From assembly GCF_022229005.1 (NCBI RefSeq), contig NZ_JAKKFD010000044.1, positions 310,001 through 374,000 on the forward strand: a stretch of 64,000 nucleotides of DNA, given 5' to 3'. This DNA is from Micromonospora trifolii (GTDB taxonomy: Bacteria; Actinomycetota; Actinomycetes; Mycobacteriales; Micromonosporaceae). Made by a program: the position numbers and the translations under genes. This document shows positions 17,290-25,439 of this stretch, one piece after another. Under the pieces are notes generated by a model. It made no database searches. It saw nothing but the letters and a program-made list of their open reading frames with translations, and was not told the origin of the DNA. The stretch's first letter is position 1, and the number at the start of each line of letters is the position of its first letter.

Positions 17290-19608
17290 CTCATATCGAT
17301 GCTTTGGCAGGCGACAGCAGGTGTAGACGCAGTCGCAGCCGGGGCGCTTTGCGCGCGGCTAGCTGACCTCGCTCTTCTGACTCTTAGCCCAGACCAGGAT
17401 GGCGGTATCGTCAGCCTGCACGACGTGGTGCGCGACTTCCTACACGCCGAGATCGGCGATGTTCGAGCGAAGCGACTACATCAGATGCTGCTGACTGAGG
17501 TGGCCTCAGGCCTTCCAGATACGTCACCAGTAGAGTGGATTGAAGGCTTGGGCGAACTTGCGTCCTGGTGGGAGATTTCTGAGAAGATGCGTTATCTTTG
17601 GGACCATCTCATCGAGCATCTCCTCGCCGCTGAGGAAAATCTTTGCGCGGAAGCGGTAGCGACAGACCTACGGTGGGTCGGAGCGCGGCTAGCGCAATCC
17701 GGTCTCATTGCACCAATGACTGACTTGGCACACTTGAGCACCCAACGGGCTGCACGCCTGCGTCGTGTCCTCAGTCAAACTGCCCACCTCCTTCCCCCGA
17801 CGGAGCCCACGGATCTTCTAACCCACGCCTTCTACAGCCGCGTCATTCATGATCCTGACTGGGGACGACAGGTCCGAACGCTCGCTGCCGGAAGCACCAC
17901 ACCGACGCTGATTAGCACATGGCCGCTGCCCGATTTACCGGACCCGGCATTGGTCCGCACCCTCGCGGGCCATCTCGGCGCTGCACGCGCCGTTGCAGTC
18001 GCTTTGGACAGGACCTGGCTCGCCACCAGCGGCGACGACGGAAGCACGCGCATCTGGGACTACGCCACCGGCGTACAGCGCGGCCTTCTTGAGGTAGAGC
18101 GGCCGACAAAGGTGCTAACCCTTGCTATCGCGCCTGACGGCTCCTGGCTCGCCACTGGCGATGAGCAAGGGGTTGTGCGCATCTGGGACCTGAAAACACT
18201 GGCACTCCGCGCCGTCGCGCGCGCCAACGACTGGCCAGTTCAGGCGGTGGCGATTGCACCAGATGGCACCTGGTTCGTCACAGGTGGGGCTGATGGGGCT
18301 ACGCGTATCTGGGGGGCTGCCACGTGTGCCCCGCGGACCGTGCTCGCCGGCGGTTCTGGACGAGTGCTGGCGGTCGCCATCGCCCCCGATGGTAGTTGGC
18401 TCGCTTCCGGAAGTGGGGACGGAACAGCGCGCATATGGGAGGCAAATGGCAGACTTCGCCTCGAGGTGACCGGCGGCAGATGGCCAGTGCAGGGGATAGC
18501 CGTGGCAGCAAATGGCCAATGGATAGCCACCGCTGGCGAAGGTAACGACACATGCATCTGGGAGACCACCACAGGCAAGAAACTTAGGAGGATGGGCGGT
18601 AGTAGTTCGGCAGTTGCCGCCGCGCCGGACGATACTTGGCTGGCCGCCACCTCAGGCGATGTGGTGAACATCTGGGACACCGCCACTGGCAAGCCACGCG
18701 CCAAGTTAGGCGGCCACGCGGGCGCGGTGAAGGGAGTCGCCGTCTCTTCCGACGGCACCTGGCTCGCTACCGTTGGCTCCGATGGCACGGCACGCATCTG
18801 GGACACCGCCATCGGCACTAGCCACGGCAAGCCAACCAGCCATGCGGGAGCGATCTTGGCGGTGGTGCTGGCACCTGACGGGGCCTGGCTGGCGACCGTA
18901 GACGCCCAAGGGGCGGTACACGTGCGCGACGCAATGACTGGGGCTTTGCCGCGAAAGACACTTAAGAGCGGATCAGTCCAAGCGTTGGACGTAGCCTCAG
19001 TTGACTCTGGGCTCGTTACCGCAGGCACCGACGGGGAAGTCTATATTTTCGACATCTTGGACCGCGAGTCTGCAAGAGCGGAACGGGCCGGAGACAGACG
19101 TACGCGTATACGCAAGGCAATTCCCGGGAATCCAGGGTGGGCGGAAGCAGTCGCCATAAGCGACGATGGCACCTGGCTTGCCAGCGCCGGTGCTGACGGC
19201 ACTGTACGCATCTGGGACCCAACCACCGGCAAACGACGTCAGCAACTGTTCGCACACAAAGGGCCAGTCAACGCCATCGCCATCACCGCCGACGGATCCT
19301 GGCTCGCCACCGCCGGCAACGACGGCACTGTACGCATCTGGGACCCAACCACCGGCGAGCGACGTCAGCAACTGCTCGCACACACAGGGCCAGTCAACGC
19401 CATCGCCATCAGTGCCGACGGCGCCCGACTCGCCTCTACCGGTGACGACGGTTCCGTATGGATCTGGGACACACTTGGAGGCCGAGCCCTAACCACGACG
19501 AGGATGGAGCGGCCAGGTCGGGCCTGTGCTTGGAGCCAAGCTGGGACTTCGCTGATCGTCGGCGGAGAGGCTGGCCTGTACCGATTCGCGGTCGAATGCT
19601 CCGGATGA
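17278..19608 (+). pseudogene. NB-ARC/WD40 STAND protein lacking its NTPase domain
   Basis: 776 codons remain open. The first recognisable residues (MLWQATAGVDAVAAGAL, then VSLHDVVRDFLHAEI) correspond to the winged-helix end of an NB-ARC-type STAND ATPase. The Walker A and B parts that should precede them are absent, and an ISL3 remnant stands there instead. After an all-helical linker come about a dozen WD40 blades (DGTWLASAGADGTVRIWD and variants). The last ones (19180-19440) are highly similar at the DNA level, pointing to recent duplication. WD40 tails usually sense a ligand and hold the ATPase off. Without its head the gene is probably dead, though a beta-propeller protein could still be made from an internal start. 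Confidence 0.75.
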
Positions 19609-19868
19609 CCCCCAAGCTGGCACGACTTGTTCAGGATTCGACCATGAAGCTCCTACGCGATAAGCGCCGTAACGACGTCAGGGGTTGCAGGTGACGGCTG
19701 CGGCGGTGGTCGAGTAGCTGCCCGTCGGGGTACTTGTTCGAAGGCGGCTTTTCAAGGACGCCGCCGCCTGCTGCGGCGAACTCAGGTCATCGGCGAGCAG
19801 CCAGATGCAGCCGCTCGATGATCCATTGCCCCCGGCGCGCCCCACTCAGGTATCTCGCTGGCACGTCG

Positions 19869-20161
19869 TCGAGCGACGTCTCGCCTCGAGGCCGACCAGT
19901 GGGGTCGACTGGTGCCGGCGGTGGTGGGCGCACCCCGAGGCGATTTCCCGCCTGTACGCGCTCTGGCGGGCCTGGTAAACGCTGCGAGTCAGCGACCCCC
20001 AGACCGGCATGAGCATCTGGTGGCGCGACCACCTCGACTCACACCTCGCCGCCCTGGCCGCCGAGTACGGGCACTTCAACCGCTGCGGGCCCGACAAACA
20101 CAGCGCCCCCGACCGCTACCCGTCGAGCCAGCGCCGCCGCAAGTGCTCGCCAGCTTCCTGA
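19869..20161 (+). pseudogene. DUF4913-like gene with an in-frame stop
   Basis: One frame reads VDWCRRWWAHPEAISRLY, then WRAW, a TAA stop at 19976-19978, and goes on in the same frame with SDPQTGMSIWWRDHLDSHL and HFNRCGPDKHS before ending at 20161. The two halves match the usual order of DUF4913 proteins, which occur on actinobacterial integrative and conjugative elements. A single nonsense codon interrupts the gene. It marks mobile DNA here. Confidence 0.6.
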
Positions 20162-20277
20162 CGCGGACACCTTCTGATTCCACGGCATCGCCACATCGAC
20201 TGCACGGCGGGCGCCATCGCCAGCACTCACCAGTCAGAGCCGGACGGGCCACGTACGGCGTGACGAAGGAGTGCCCG

Positions 20278-20508
20278 GTGCCTGACGAGACGACCAAAGC
20301 CATGGAGCCGAAGGTCAAGGCCATCAACGCGGACTCGCACTCGGAGAAGCCGAGCAGCCGCGACGACACCGCGAAGCTCGTGACGGTCGCCAACCTGGCG
20401 CTCGTCGGCGTGCCGAGCGCGTATGCCGTATCTCAGTCGGTACTGGTCACGCTGGTCGCCGCGGTGGCCGCAGTGATCCTCGCCTGCCTGGTGCGTTGGC
20501 GCCGGTAG
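20278..20508 (+). CDS. small protein with C-terminal membrane segment
   Basis: 76 residues from the GTG at 20278, behind AAGGAG. The first half is charged (DETTKAMEPKVKAINADSHSE). The second half has hydrophobic segments (LVTVANLALVGVPSAYAV, SVLVTLVAAVAAVILACLV) ending in RWRR, so it is probably an inner-membrane protein with the N-terminus in the cytosol. No family was recognised. It lies 346 bases upstream of the sigma-factor gene in the same direction. Confidence 0.5.
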   Translation: MPDETTKAMEPKVKAINADSHSEKPSSRDDTAKLVTVANLALVGVPSAYAVSQSVLVTLVAAVAAVILACLVRWRR

Positions 20509-20854
20509 CCGGTCCGAAATCCCCGGAAAATCTTGGGCGACGGCTTGCACGCTCAGCCGTCGCCCATGCACTCACCTACCGTAAGAGCAGGCGACGCCAG
20601 CGGGGTGCCGCCGCAAGTAGGAGACAGGAGAAGCAACAACCCCGCCCATGAGGGATCCACGGACCGAGGGTCGGCACAGGGACCGACCAGCACGAAGAGG
20701 TAGCACGACTGGCCACCCAACCCGAGTGACCAGAGAACGTCCACGCGTAGTACCGGCACCGGGTCGGCACCGCGCCTTTCGAATGAGGAGAAATCGTGAC
20801 TCGCACATCAAACACGGCAACGCCGTATCCCCGCTTCAAACGAAGGGTGGATCC
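20509..20854 (+). promoter_or_regulatory. leader region of the ECF sigma-factor gene
   Basis: A gene-free stretch upstream of the sigma factor, which must hold its promoter. The frame upstream of 20855 is open but has no better start or ribosome site. No -35/-10 motif could be assigned with confidence. Confidence 0.3.
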
Positions 20855-21406
20855 ATGTCTGAGCAGGTGGGAGCAGAGAGGGCGCAGGTCGACGTAGAAG
20901 GCTTCGCGGAGTACTACCGCGATGACTTCACGCGCCTGATCCGCTTCTTGATCCGCAAAGGTGCGTCCTTGAGCGAGGCAGAGGACGCCGCCCAAGAGGC
21001 CATGAAGTGCGCGCTGCTGAAGTGGCCAACCATCGAGCACCCACGAGCGTGGGTGCGTCAGACGGCAAGCTCCATCTTCATCCGCACCCGGCAGAAGTCC
21101 CGGCGAGAGCGCGAGTGGTGGCTGCACAACGGCCCCCAGGACGACGCGACCGAACAGATCTTCGACATCGAGGCGCAGCACTTCCACCGCATGGTGAAGG
21201 ACCTGCCCGATAAACAGCGAGACGTCGTGGCCTGGATCGCGGAGGGCTACACGCCCACCGAGATCGCCAGCGTGACCGGACAGGACCCCGGGACGGTGCG
21301 CTCACACCTGCGCCACGCCCGGCAGGCTCTCATCCGCAAGCTCGACCAGCAGCGGGGCGATGCAGCCAGAAGGGAGGCAAGCGATGGACCCAAACAAGGA
21401 CCTTGA
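20855..21406 (+). CDS. ECF-type RNA polymerase sigma factor
   Basis: 183 residues from the ATG at 20855 (ribosome site AAGGGTGG). Region 2 shows EYYRDDFTRLIRFLIRKGAS, EAEDAAQEAM and HPRAWVRQTA; region 4 shows LPDKQRDVVAWIAEGYTPTE and a helix-turn-helix (IASVTGQDPGTVRSHLRHAR). This is a full ECF sigma factor with no anti-sigma domain fused. It directs RNA polymerase to a small set of promoters. A 56-residue frame overlaps its 3' end and may encode its partner. The neighbouring mobile-element remnants suggest it is part of an accessory region. Confidence 0.82.
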   Translation: MSEQVGAERAQVDVEGFAEYYRDDFTRLIRFLIRKGASLSEAEDAAQEAMKCALLKWPTIEHPRAWVRQTASSIFIRTRQKSRREREWWLHNGPQDDATEQIFDIEAQHFHRMVKDLPDKQRDVVAWIAEGYTPTEIASVTGQDPGTVRSHLRHARQALIRKLDQQRGDAARREASDGPKQGP

Positions 21407-21554
21407 ACTCGACCAGCTCTTCGAGCGAACCTCCGCGTCCACGCTGAGGTCCCTGGACACGACGATCGACGTTGAGCAGCGACTGCGTGACCTGTTCCGA
21501 GAGGCCGGGCTCGACCCCGAACTCGTTCCAGAACGCCGCAGCCAGACCCGATAA
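21384..21554 (+). CDS. small acidic protein coupled to the sigma factor
   Basis: 56 residues from an ATG at 21384, overlapping the end of the sigma gene by 23 bases, with AGAAGGGAGG upstream. The sequence (MDPNKDLELDQLFERT, TIDVEQRLRDLFREAG) is acidic and helical without a membrane segment. Its overlap with the sigma gene and the terminator after it make a two-gene operon. It could be a short soluble sigma regulator, but it has no zinc-binding anti-sigma motif. Confidence 0.6.
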   Translation: MDPNKDLELDQLFERTSASTLRSLDTTIDVEQRLRDLFREAGLDPELVPERRSQTR

Positions 21555-21564
21555 CAGCGACTCC

Positions 21565-21602
21565 AGCATGTGGGCCCCCGACCGACTGGTTGGGAGCCCA
21601 CA
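21565..21602 (+). terminator. hairpin after the sigma-factor operon
   Basis: A 9-bp perfect outer stem (CATGTGGGC/GCCCACATG), with a further partly paired inner stem, begins 10 bases after the stop codon of the small gene. It has no T-run, which is normal in actinobacteria. Confidence 0.6.
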
Positions 21603-22240
21603 TGGCTAATCTTCCCGGCTGGAGTGACGGGAGAAGCAGTGGCCCGTATGCCTGCCAGTGAGCCGCCATACCTCGGAATCGACACGTCGACTGCCTCGTA
21701 CCCTCATGCCGTGGTGGCGGGGCGGTGGATACGCACGCGCGGCGGCGGACGGGTCTGGCAGGAGTGGGCGCCGACAGCCTGCCCCGCCGGCCACCGCGCC
21801 CCGCTGCCCCGCACGGTGAGTGCCCGGCCGGCTGCCGCTGGATGCGGCGCATGTGGAAGTGCCGGCAGGAGGAGTGCCCGGGGGTCGTGGTCGATCCCGA
21901 TCACCTGCCGCGCTGCCCGCTGGCCGATCCGAGGCCACAGCCGTCGAACGGAGCGACGGTTGGCCCCGGTCGGCAGCCCGCCAGATCGGCCCCGCCTCGT
22001 GTGTCAGAGAACGCACCAGAACGCGAGCTAGCGTTACAAGCGGGAGTATCCGCACGTCACGGGGGCCGGACGGTATCGCAGCCAGCCGGATTGCAGAAGC
22101 CTTCAAGCCAGGCTTCCCTACTTCTGTACGGCCGCTTATGACACACTGCGGGTGCTGCGACACGTCGCACGAATAGAAAACAACGAAGAACGCCCCGCCC
22201 TCTGGGCCTGGAACCTTCGGAGCGGAGCGCCCTTCGTGAC
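21603..22240. other. gap with possible remnant of a Cys-rich protein and a long hairpin
   Basis: No intact gene. Plus-strand pieces in two frames (EWAPTACPAGHRAPL, then RMWKCRQEECPGVVVDPDH) look like a frameshifted zinc-ribbon protein at about 21690-21940, but the case is weak. At 22181-22238 an imperfect inverted repeat (ACGAAG...CTTCGT with GC-rich arms) could be a terminator between convergent transcripts. Confidence 0.3.
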
Positions 22241-22245
22241 CGGTC

Positions 22246-22272
22246 ATGTAGCCCCGCTATGCGGGGCTACAT
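22246..22272. terminator. perfect 12-bp hairpin over the stop of the small minus-strand gene
   Basis: ATGTAGCCCCGC at 22246-22257 pairs completely with GCGGGGCTACAT at 22261-22272 across a three-base loop. It contains the stop codon of the 55-residue minus-strand gene. It is likely a bidirectional terminator. Confidence 0.6.
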
Positions 22273-22434
22273 CCCTTTCCAGGCCCGATAGATGATCACC
22301 GCCTTGGCCGTGACCTCCATCAGGAGGACCACCGCGTTGGTAATCTTCTGCCACTGCCACCGGTAGGTGAAGCGGCGGGACTTCGGGGTGCACCGGCACA
22401 CATGCCGGCGAACCCGGGACGATCGGTTCGACAT
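22267..22434 (-). CDS. 55-residue basic protein with hydrophobic helix
   Basis: An ATG at 22434 with GGGAGATGGAAG just upstream starts a frame beginning MSNRSSRVRRHVCRCTPKSR and ending in a hydrophobic or amphipathic helix (ITNAVVLLMEVTAKAVIIY) plus RAWKGM. The N-terminus is very basic with two cysteines. The stop codon lies within a perfect hairpin, which fits a short monocistronic gene. No family was recognised. It could be a small membrane peptide such as a type-I-toxin-like product. Confidence 0.4.
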   Translation of the reverse strand: MSNRSSRVRRHVCRCTPKSRRFTYRWQWQKITNAVVLLMEVTAKAVIIYRAWKGM

Positions 22435-23125
22435 GACGTACTTCCATCTCCCGGGGGTCTCGGAGTCGTACCCGGGCGCCCTCGCTAGGGGGTGCGACCC
22501 GGAGTCCGTCCCGAGGTAGGGATTGGAACGTCACGTCGGAGGGTCACTCTACTGCCCAACCTCGACATCCCCCCGCACTCCTTTGGCCGATGCCGCTAAC
22601 GCCACCCCCCGCATGGACGTTTCCGCAGCTAGAACCACCTGTTGGGAAAGCTTCAGCAGAAGGGCTGGTTGGTGACAACCCCGCCGAAACGCCGACCCGG
22701 GGCCGCGAAGTGGGTCCACGCGATCAACTTGACCTGGGGTTGAAGCTCAACTCAAGACGGGTCCACCGGTGGCACGGCTGACGCCAGTACGGTGACTGCC
22801 ATGAATGGGGACCAGCCTCGATACGGGTACGGCAAGGGGCAGCGGGGCCACCAGTCGAGGTTGGTGGTGCCGTTGAGCGCGCCGGTGTCTCTGAGAGAGG
22901 ACACGGCCCGCCCCAGCGCCTCGAAGTACCGCTGCGGGTTGTCCTCGCGGCGCGGCGGGCCTGCGCGGCGGTGGAGTCGCCGTCGCACCTGCGTGGTCGC
23001 AGCGTGGAGGTGGCCCTGACGCTGCTGGCGGCGTCGGTGAATTGCCGCAGCTGGGGAGTTCACCGATGCGCTGGTGACGTTGCTGCTATAGCGCGATGCG
23101 GTATGGCGCTTCGGCGCACCGGCCG
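22435..23125. other. gap of about 690 bases
   Basis: No gene can be supported firmly. A minus-strand frame at 22752-23129 includes DNPQRYFEALGRAVSSLRD and NLDWWPRCPLPYPYRG, which could be a remnant of a real gene, but start, ribosome site and family are all missing. Confidence 0.3.
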
Positions 23126-23752
23126 TCAACCACTGCAGTCCGAGGCCGGCGCTCGCTGGTCCGTCAGCTCGACCGCACGGTTATCCGTAACCGGCCACAG
23201 CGCTTCGTTACTGTCGGCAGGCCGTAGCCTTTCCGGGGTAAAGTACCAGGTCGTAACTGGATCAGTGAAAATAGCCTCAATCCAGTCATGGTCGGTGGTA
23301 AACGGCTTGCCGTCCCGCTCTAGACGGAACGTCAGCAAAGAACAAGGCGGCGCGCTGACCGTTGCCACGAACACATCCGTGCCGCCGTCGCGGACCATCA
23401 TCGTGAACACGATCTTCCTGACGGGAGCGACCGACCGATTCTGGAAGCGCATCAGGCTCAGCGGCTCGTCGGTGCCATCCTGCTCGGCCCACGCGACCAC
23501 CCGCGAGGCGAAGCGTTCCTGGTGCCGCTGGTTCTCGAGCTGAGCTAGCCCTAGCTGAGCACGGTTAATCTCCTGCTGACCGCGGTAGGTGATCACCGCG
23601 ATGATCAACGCAGGCGCTGCGGTCATGACGGCAACCAGCGCAGAGAGGCCCTGCAGCCAGTCCGTGAGCTTCGGCGGTTCGGAGCTGGTGGGTAGCCAGG
23701 CCGCGATCCTGGCGTATGGGACGTGCAACCTAGTGAGCTTCCGCGTGCCCAT
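23126..23752 (-). CDS. membrane-anchored hypothetical protein
   Basis: About 208 residues from the ATG at 23752, which has GAGGAG seven bases upstream. One transmembrane segment (LSALVAVMTAAPALIIAVI) is followed by a short coiled coil (EINRAQLGLAQLENQRHQE) and a soluble domain with beta-strand character (KIVFTMMVRDGGTDVFVA). Proteins of this plan are common in actinomycetes, where the soluble domain lies in the cytosol. Function is unknown. It is downstream of, and in the same direction as, the broken integrase. Confidence 0.6.
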   Translation of the reverse strand: MGTRKLTRLHVPYARIAAWLPTSSEPPKLTDWLQGLSALVAVMTAAPALIIAVITYRGQQEINRAQLGLAQLENQRHQERFASRVVAWAEQDGTDEPLSLMRFQNRSVAPVRKIVFTMMVRDGGTDVFVATVSAPPCSLLTFRLERDGKPFTTDHDWIEAIFTDPVTTWYFTPERLRPADSNEALWPVTDNRAVELTDQRAPASDCSG

Positions 23753-24045
23753 CGTCGGACTCCTCATCGGTTGGGACAGCTTCATCTTGCTGCTGGGCAG
23801 CAATCGCCATGGCCTGCGGTCAAGCTGCGAACAGAGGCTCCGGATCGACACCCCGGTCAAACAACCACACGCCGAGCCGCTGAATGTCTTGGCCCTAGCG
23901 CAGCAGCGTGCCAGCGATGTGCGCGCTGATCTGCTCGAAGACGCACACCCGACCGCCAGCGAGCGCCTCGAGCCGCCAACGGCGGCTGTCGCGGTTTACG
24001 AGAGGGTCAGGAACACCTGCACTGTTCAAAGAATCTGAGGAGCCC

Positions 24046-24961
24046 TCACTCGAAAATCCTCCCCACCACGGCGGATTGCTCCGCAACGCCAGCGCGGAAG
24101 TACCGGGCGGTGGTGTCGAGCGAGGCGTGCCCGAGCAGCGCCTGAACCTGCGCGGAGTCGGCGCCGCCCTGACGCAACCGGGTCGCGTAGGTGTGGCGCA
24201 GGCGGTGCGGGCGCAGCCCGTGCAGGCCGGGGCGGCACCGACGGTGAGCACCACCTGGGTGATGCCGGAGGTGGTGAGCTGGCCGCGTTGGCCGGTCCAC
24301 AGCGGTCCCGCCTCGCCGCCGCGATGGGGCAGCCAGGTGCTGAGCCGTTCGCGTGCCGGGGCGGGGACCGGAACCTGGCGGCCTTCGTCGCCCTTGCCGT
24401 GTAGGCGGATCTTGCCGGTGCGGGGCTGAGGGCGAGGTCGTCGAGGTCGAGGCGGGCGCACTCTTGGGCGCGGGCGCCGGTGTAGAGCAGCAGGGCGACG
24501 ATGGCGGCGTCGCGGGCGCCGCGGCGGTCGGCGGCCCGCTCGACGGCGCCTTGCTCCTTGGGGGTGAGGGCGTCGGGTTCGCCGGGGCGGGGCACGCGGG
24601 CCCGTTTGACCTTCAGCTGGAGTCCGGCGCCGATCTCGTAGAGAAGGTCGACGGCGGCGAGGGCCTGGTTCACGGTGGACGGGCCGGCCTTGGTGGTGAT
24701 GAGGTGCCGCCGCCAGGCGGTGACGGCGGCCTCGGCGCCGACCTGGTCGACGAACGCGTCCTGGTGCTCGCCGGCGTGCTGGTCGAGCCAGGCGGCGTAC
24801 GCGCGGGTGCGGGCCCGGTACGCCTTGGTGGTGTTGGCGGCCAGGGCGCACCGGTCGAGGTGGCGGTTCAGCGCCGCGAGGGCCCCGTCGACGGCCGCGT
24901 CGGATCCGCGGGGCGTAGCGCGATGACCTTCGCGGTCGCGGTCCGGGCCACGGTGGTCCAC
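24046..24961 (-). pseudogene. tyrosine recombinase (integrase) split over three frames
   Basis: The N-terminal SAM-like domain (AANTTKAYRARTRAYAAWL) and the first catalytic Arg (LLLYTGARAQECARLDL) are in one frame. From about 24430 the sequence continues in a second frame (IRLHGKGDEGRQVPVP, with the catalytic Lys, to SGITQVVLTVG). From about 24230 it continues in a third frame (LRPHRLRHTYATRL, LLGHASLDTTARYFR). All catalytic residues R-K-HxxR-H-Y are recognisable, so the loss is recent or an assembly error. Intact, the enzyme would integrate or excise an element. Repeats that could be its binding sites lie just upstream at 24970-25068. Confidence 0.75.
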
Positions 24962-24969
24962 CGTCCTTC

Positions 24970-25068
24970 TTATCCACTGAGTGCCGGCCGGACTCTCAGC
25001 CAGGGCTGAACCACGTTATTCGCTGAGATGGTGACGCCACTCAGCGGATAACGGAGCTTATCCGCTGA
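24970..25068. repeat. four copies of TTATYCRCTGA upstream of the integrase
   Basis: TTATCCACTGA at 24970-24980, TTATTCGCTGA at 25017-25027, then an inverted pair TCAGCGGATAA (25041-25051) and TTATCCGCTGA (25058-25068) with six bases between. Four related sites within 100 bp, one pair forming a perfect dyad, suggest binding sites of the integrase or of a regulator, or the attachment core itself. Confidence 0.5.
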
Positions 25069-25210
25069 CTGGCAGAGCGCCATGGCGGCTAGCGGCTGCC
25101 GGCCCCTCGACCAGCTGTTGAGCGCCAGCCGCACTTCAGCGGCCGTGACGCGGGCGTTCAGTAGGGACGACACCGCTCTTCAGTACCGCGTCACCACTCT
25201 TCTGTCCTGG

Positions 25211-25290
25211 CTCCGCAAATCTGGCACAGGCTCTGCGTAACTGGCAGGAGCTCCGCGAATCTGGCGTGTGGCTCTGGGTACCTGGCATGC
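25211..25290. repeat. four tandem iteron-like repeats of 20-21 bp
   Basis: Units start at 25211, 25231, 25251 and 25272 and follow the pattern CTCYGCGWAWCTGGCANG. A 20-base period does not fit a coding repeat, although a remnant integrase frame runs through it. Such iterons occur at plasmid origins, partition sites and integrase accessory sites. Confidence 0.45.
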
Positions 25291-25397
25291 CGGCGGCTTT
25301 CGAGCGCGCGGAGCGCTGTGCCATGCCGGAGAGCACCCGGCGCGCCTACACCAGCGATCTGCGCCGCTCCGTCGGCTGTGCACCCAACATAAGATAA
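25287..25397 (+). pseudogene. N-terminal fragment of a second tyrosine recombinase
   Basis: The plus-strand frame reads AAFERAERCAMPESTRRAYT then SDLRRSVGC and stops at 25397. PESTRRAYxSDLRRF is the usual start of the SAM-like DNA-binding domain of actinobacterial integrases. Nothing of the catalytic domain follows, so this is a remnant. It lies head-to-head with the broken integrase. Confidence 0.5.
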
Positions 25398-25439
25398 AGA
25401 GTGTTAACAGTAAGAACGTAGTGAAGTTTTTCTATCTCC

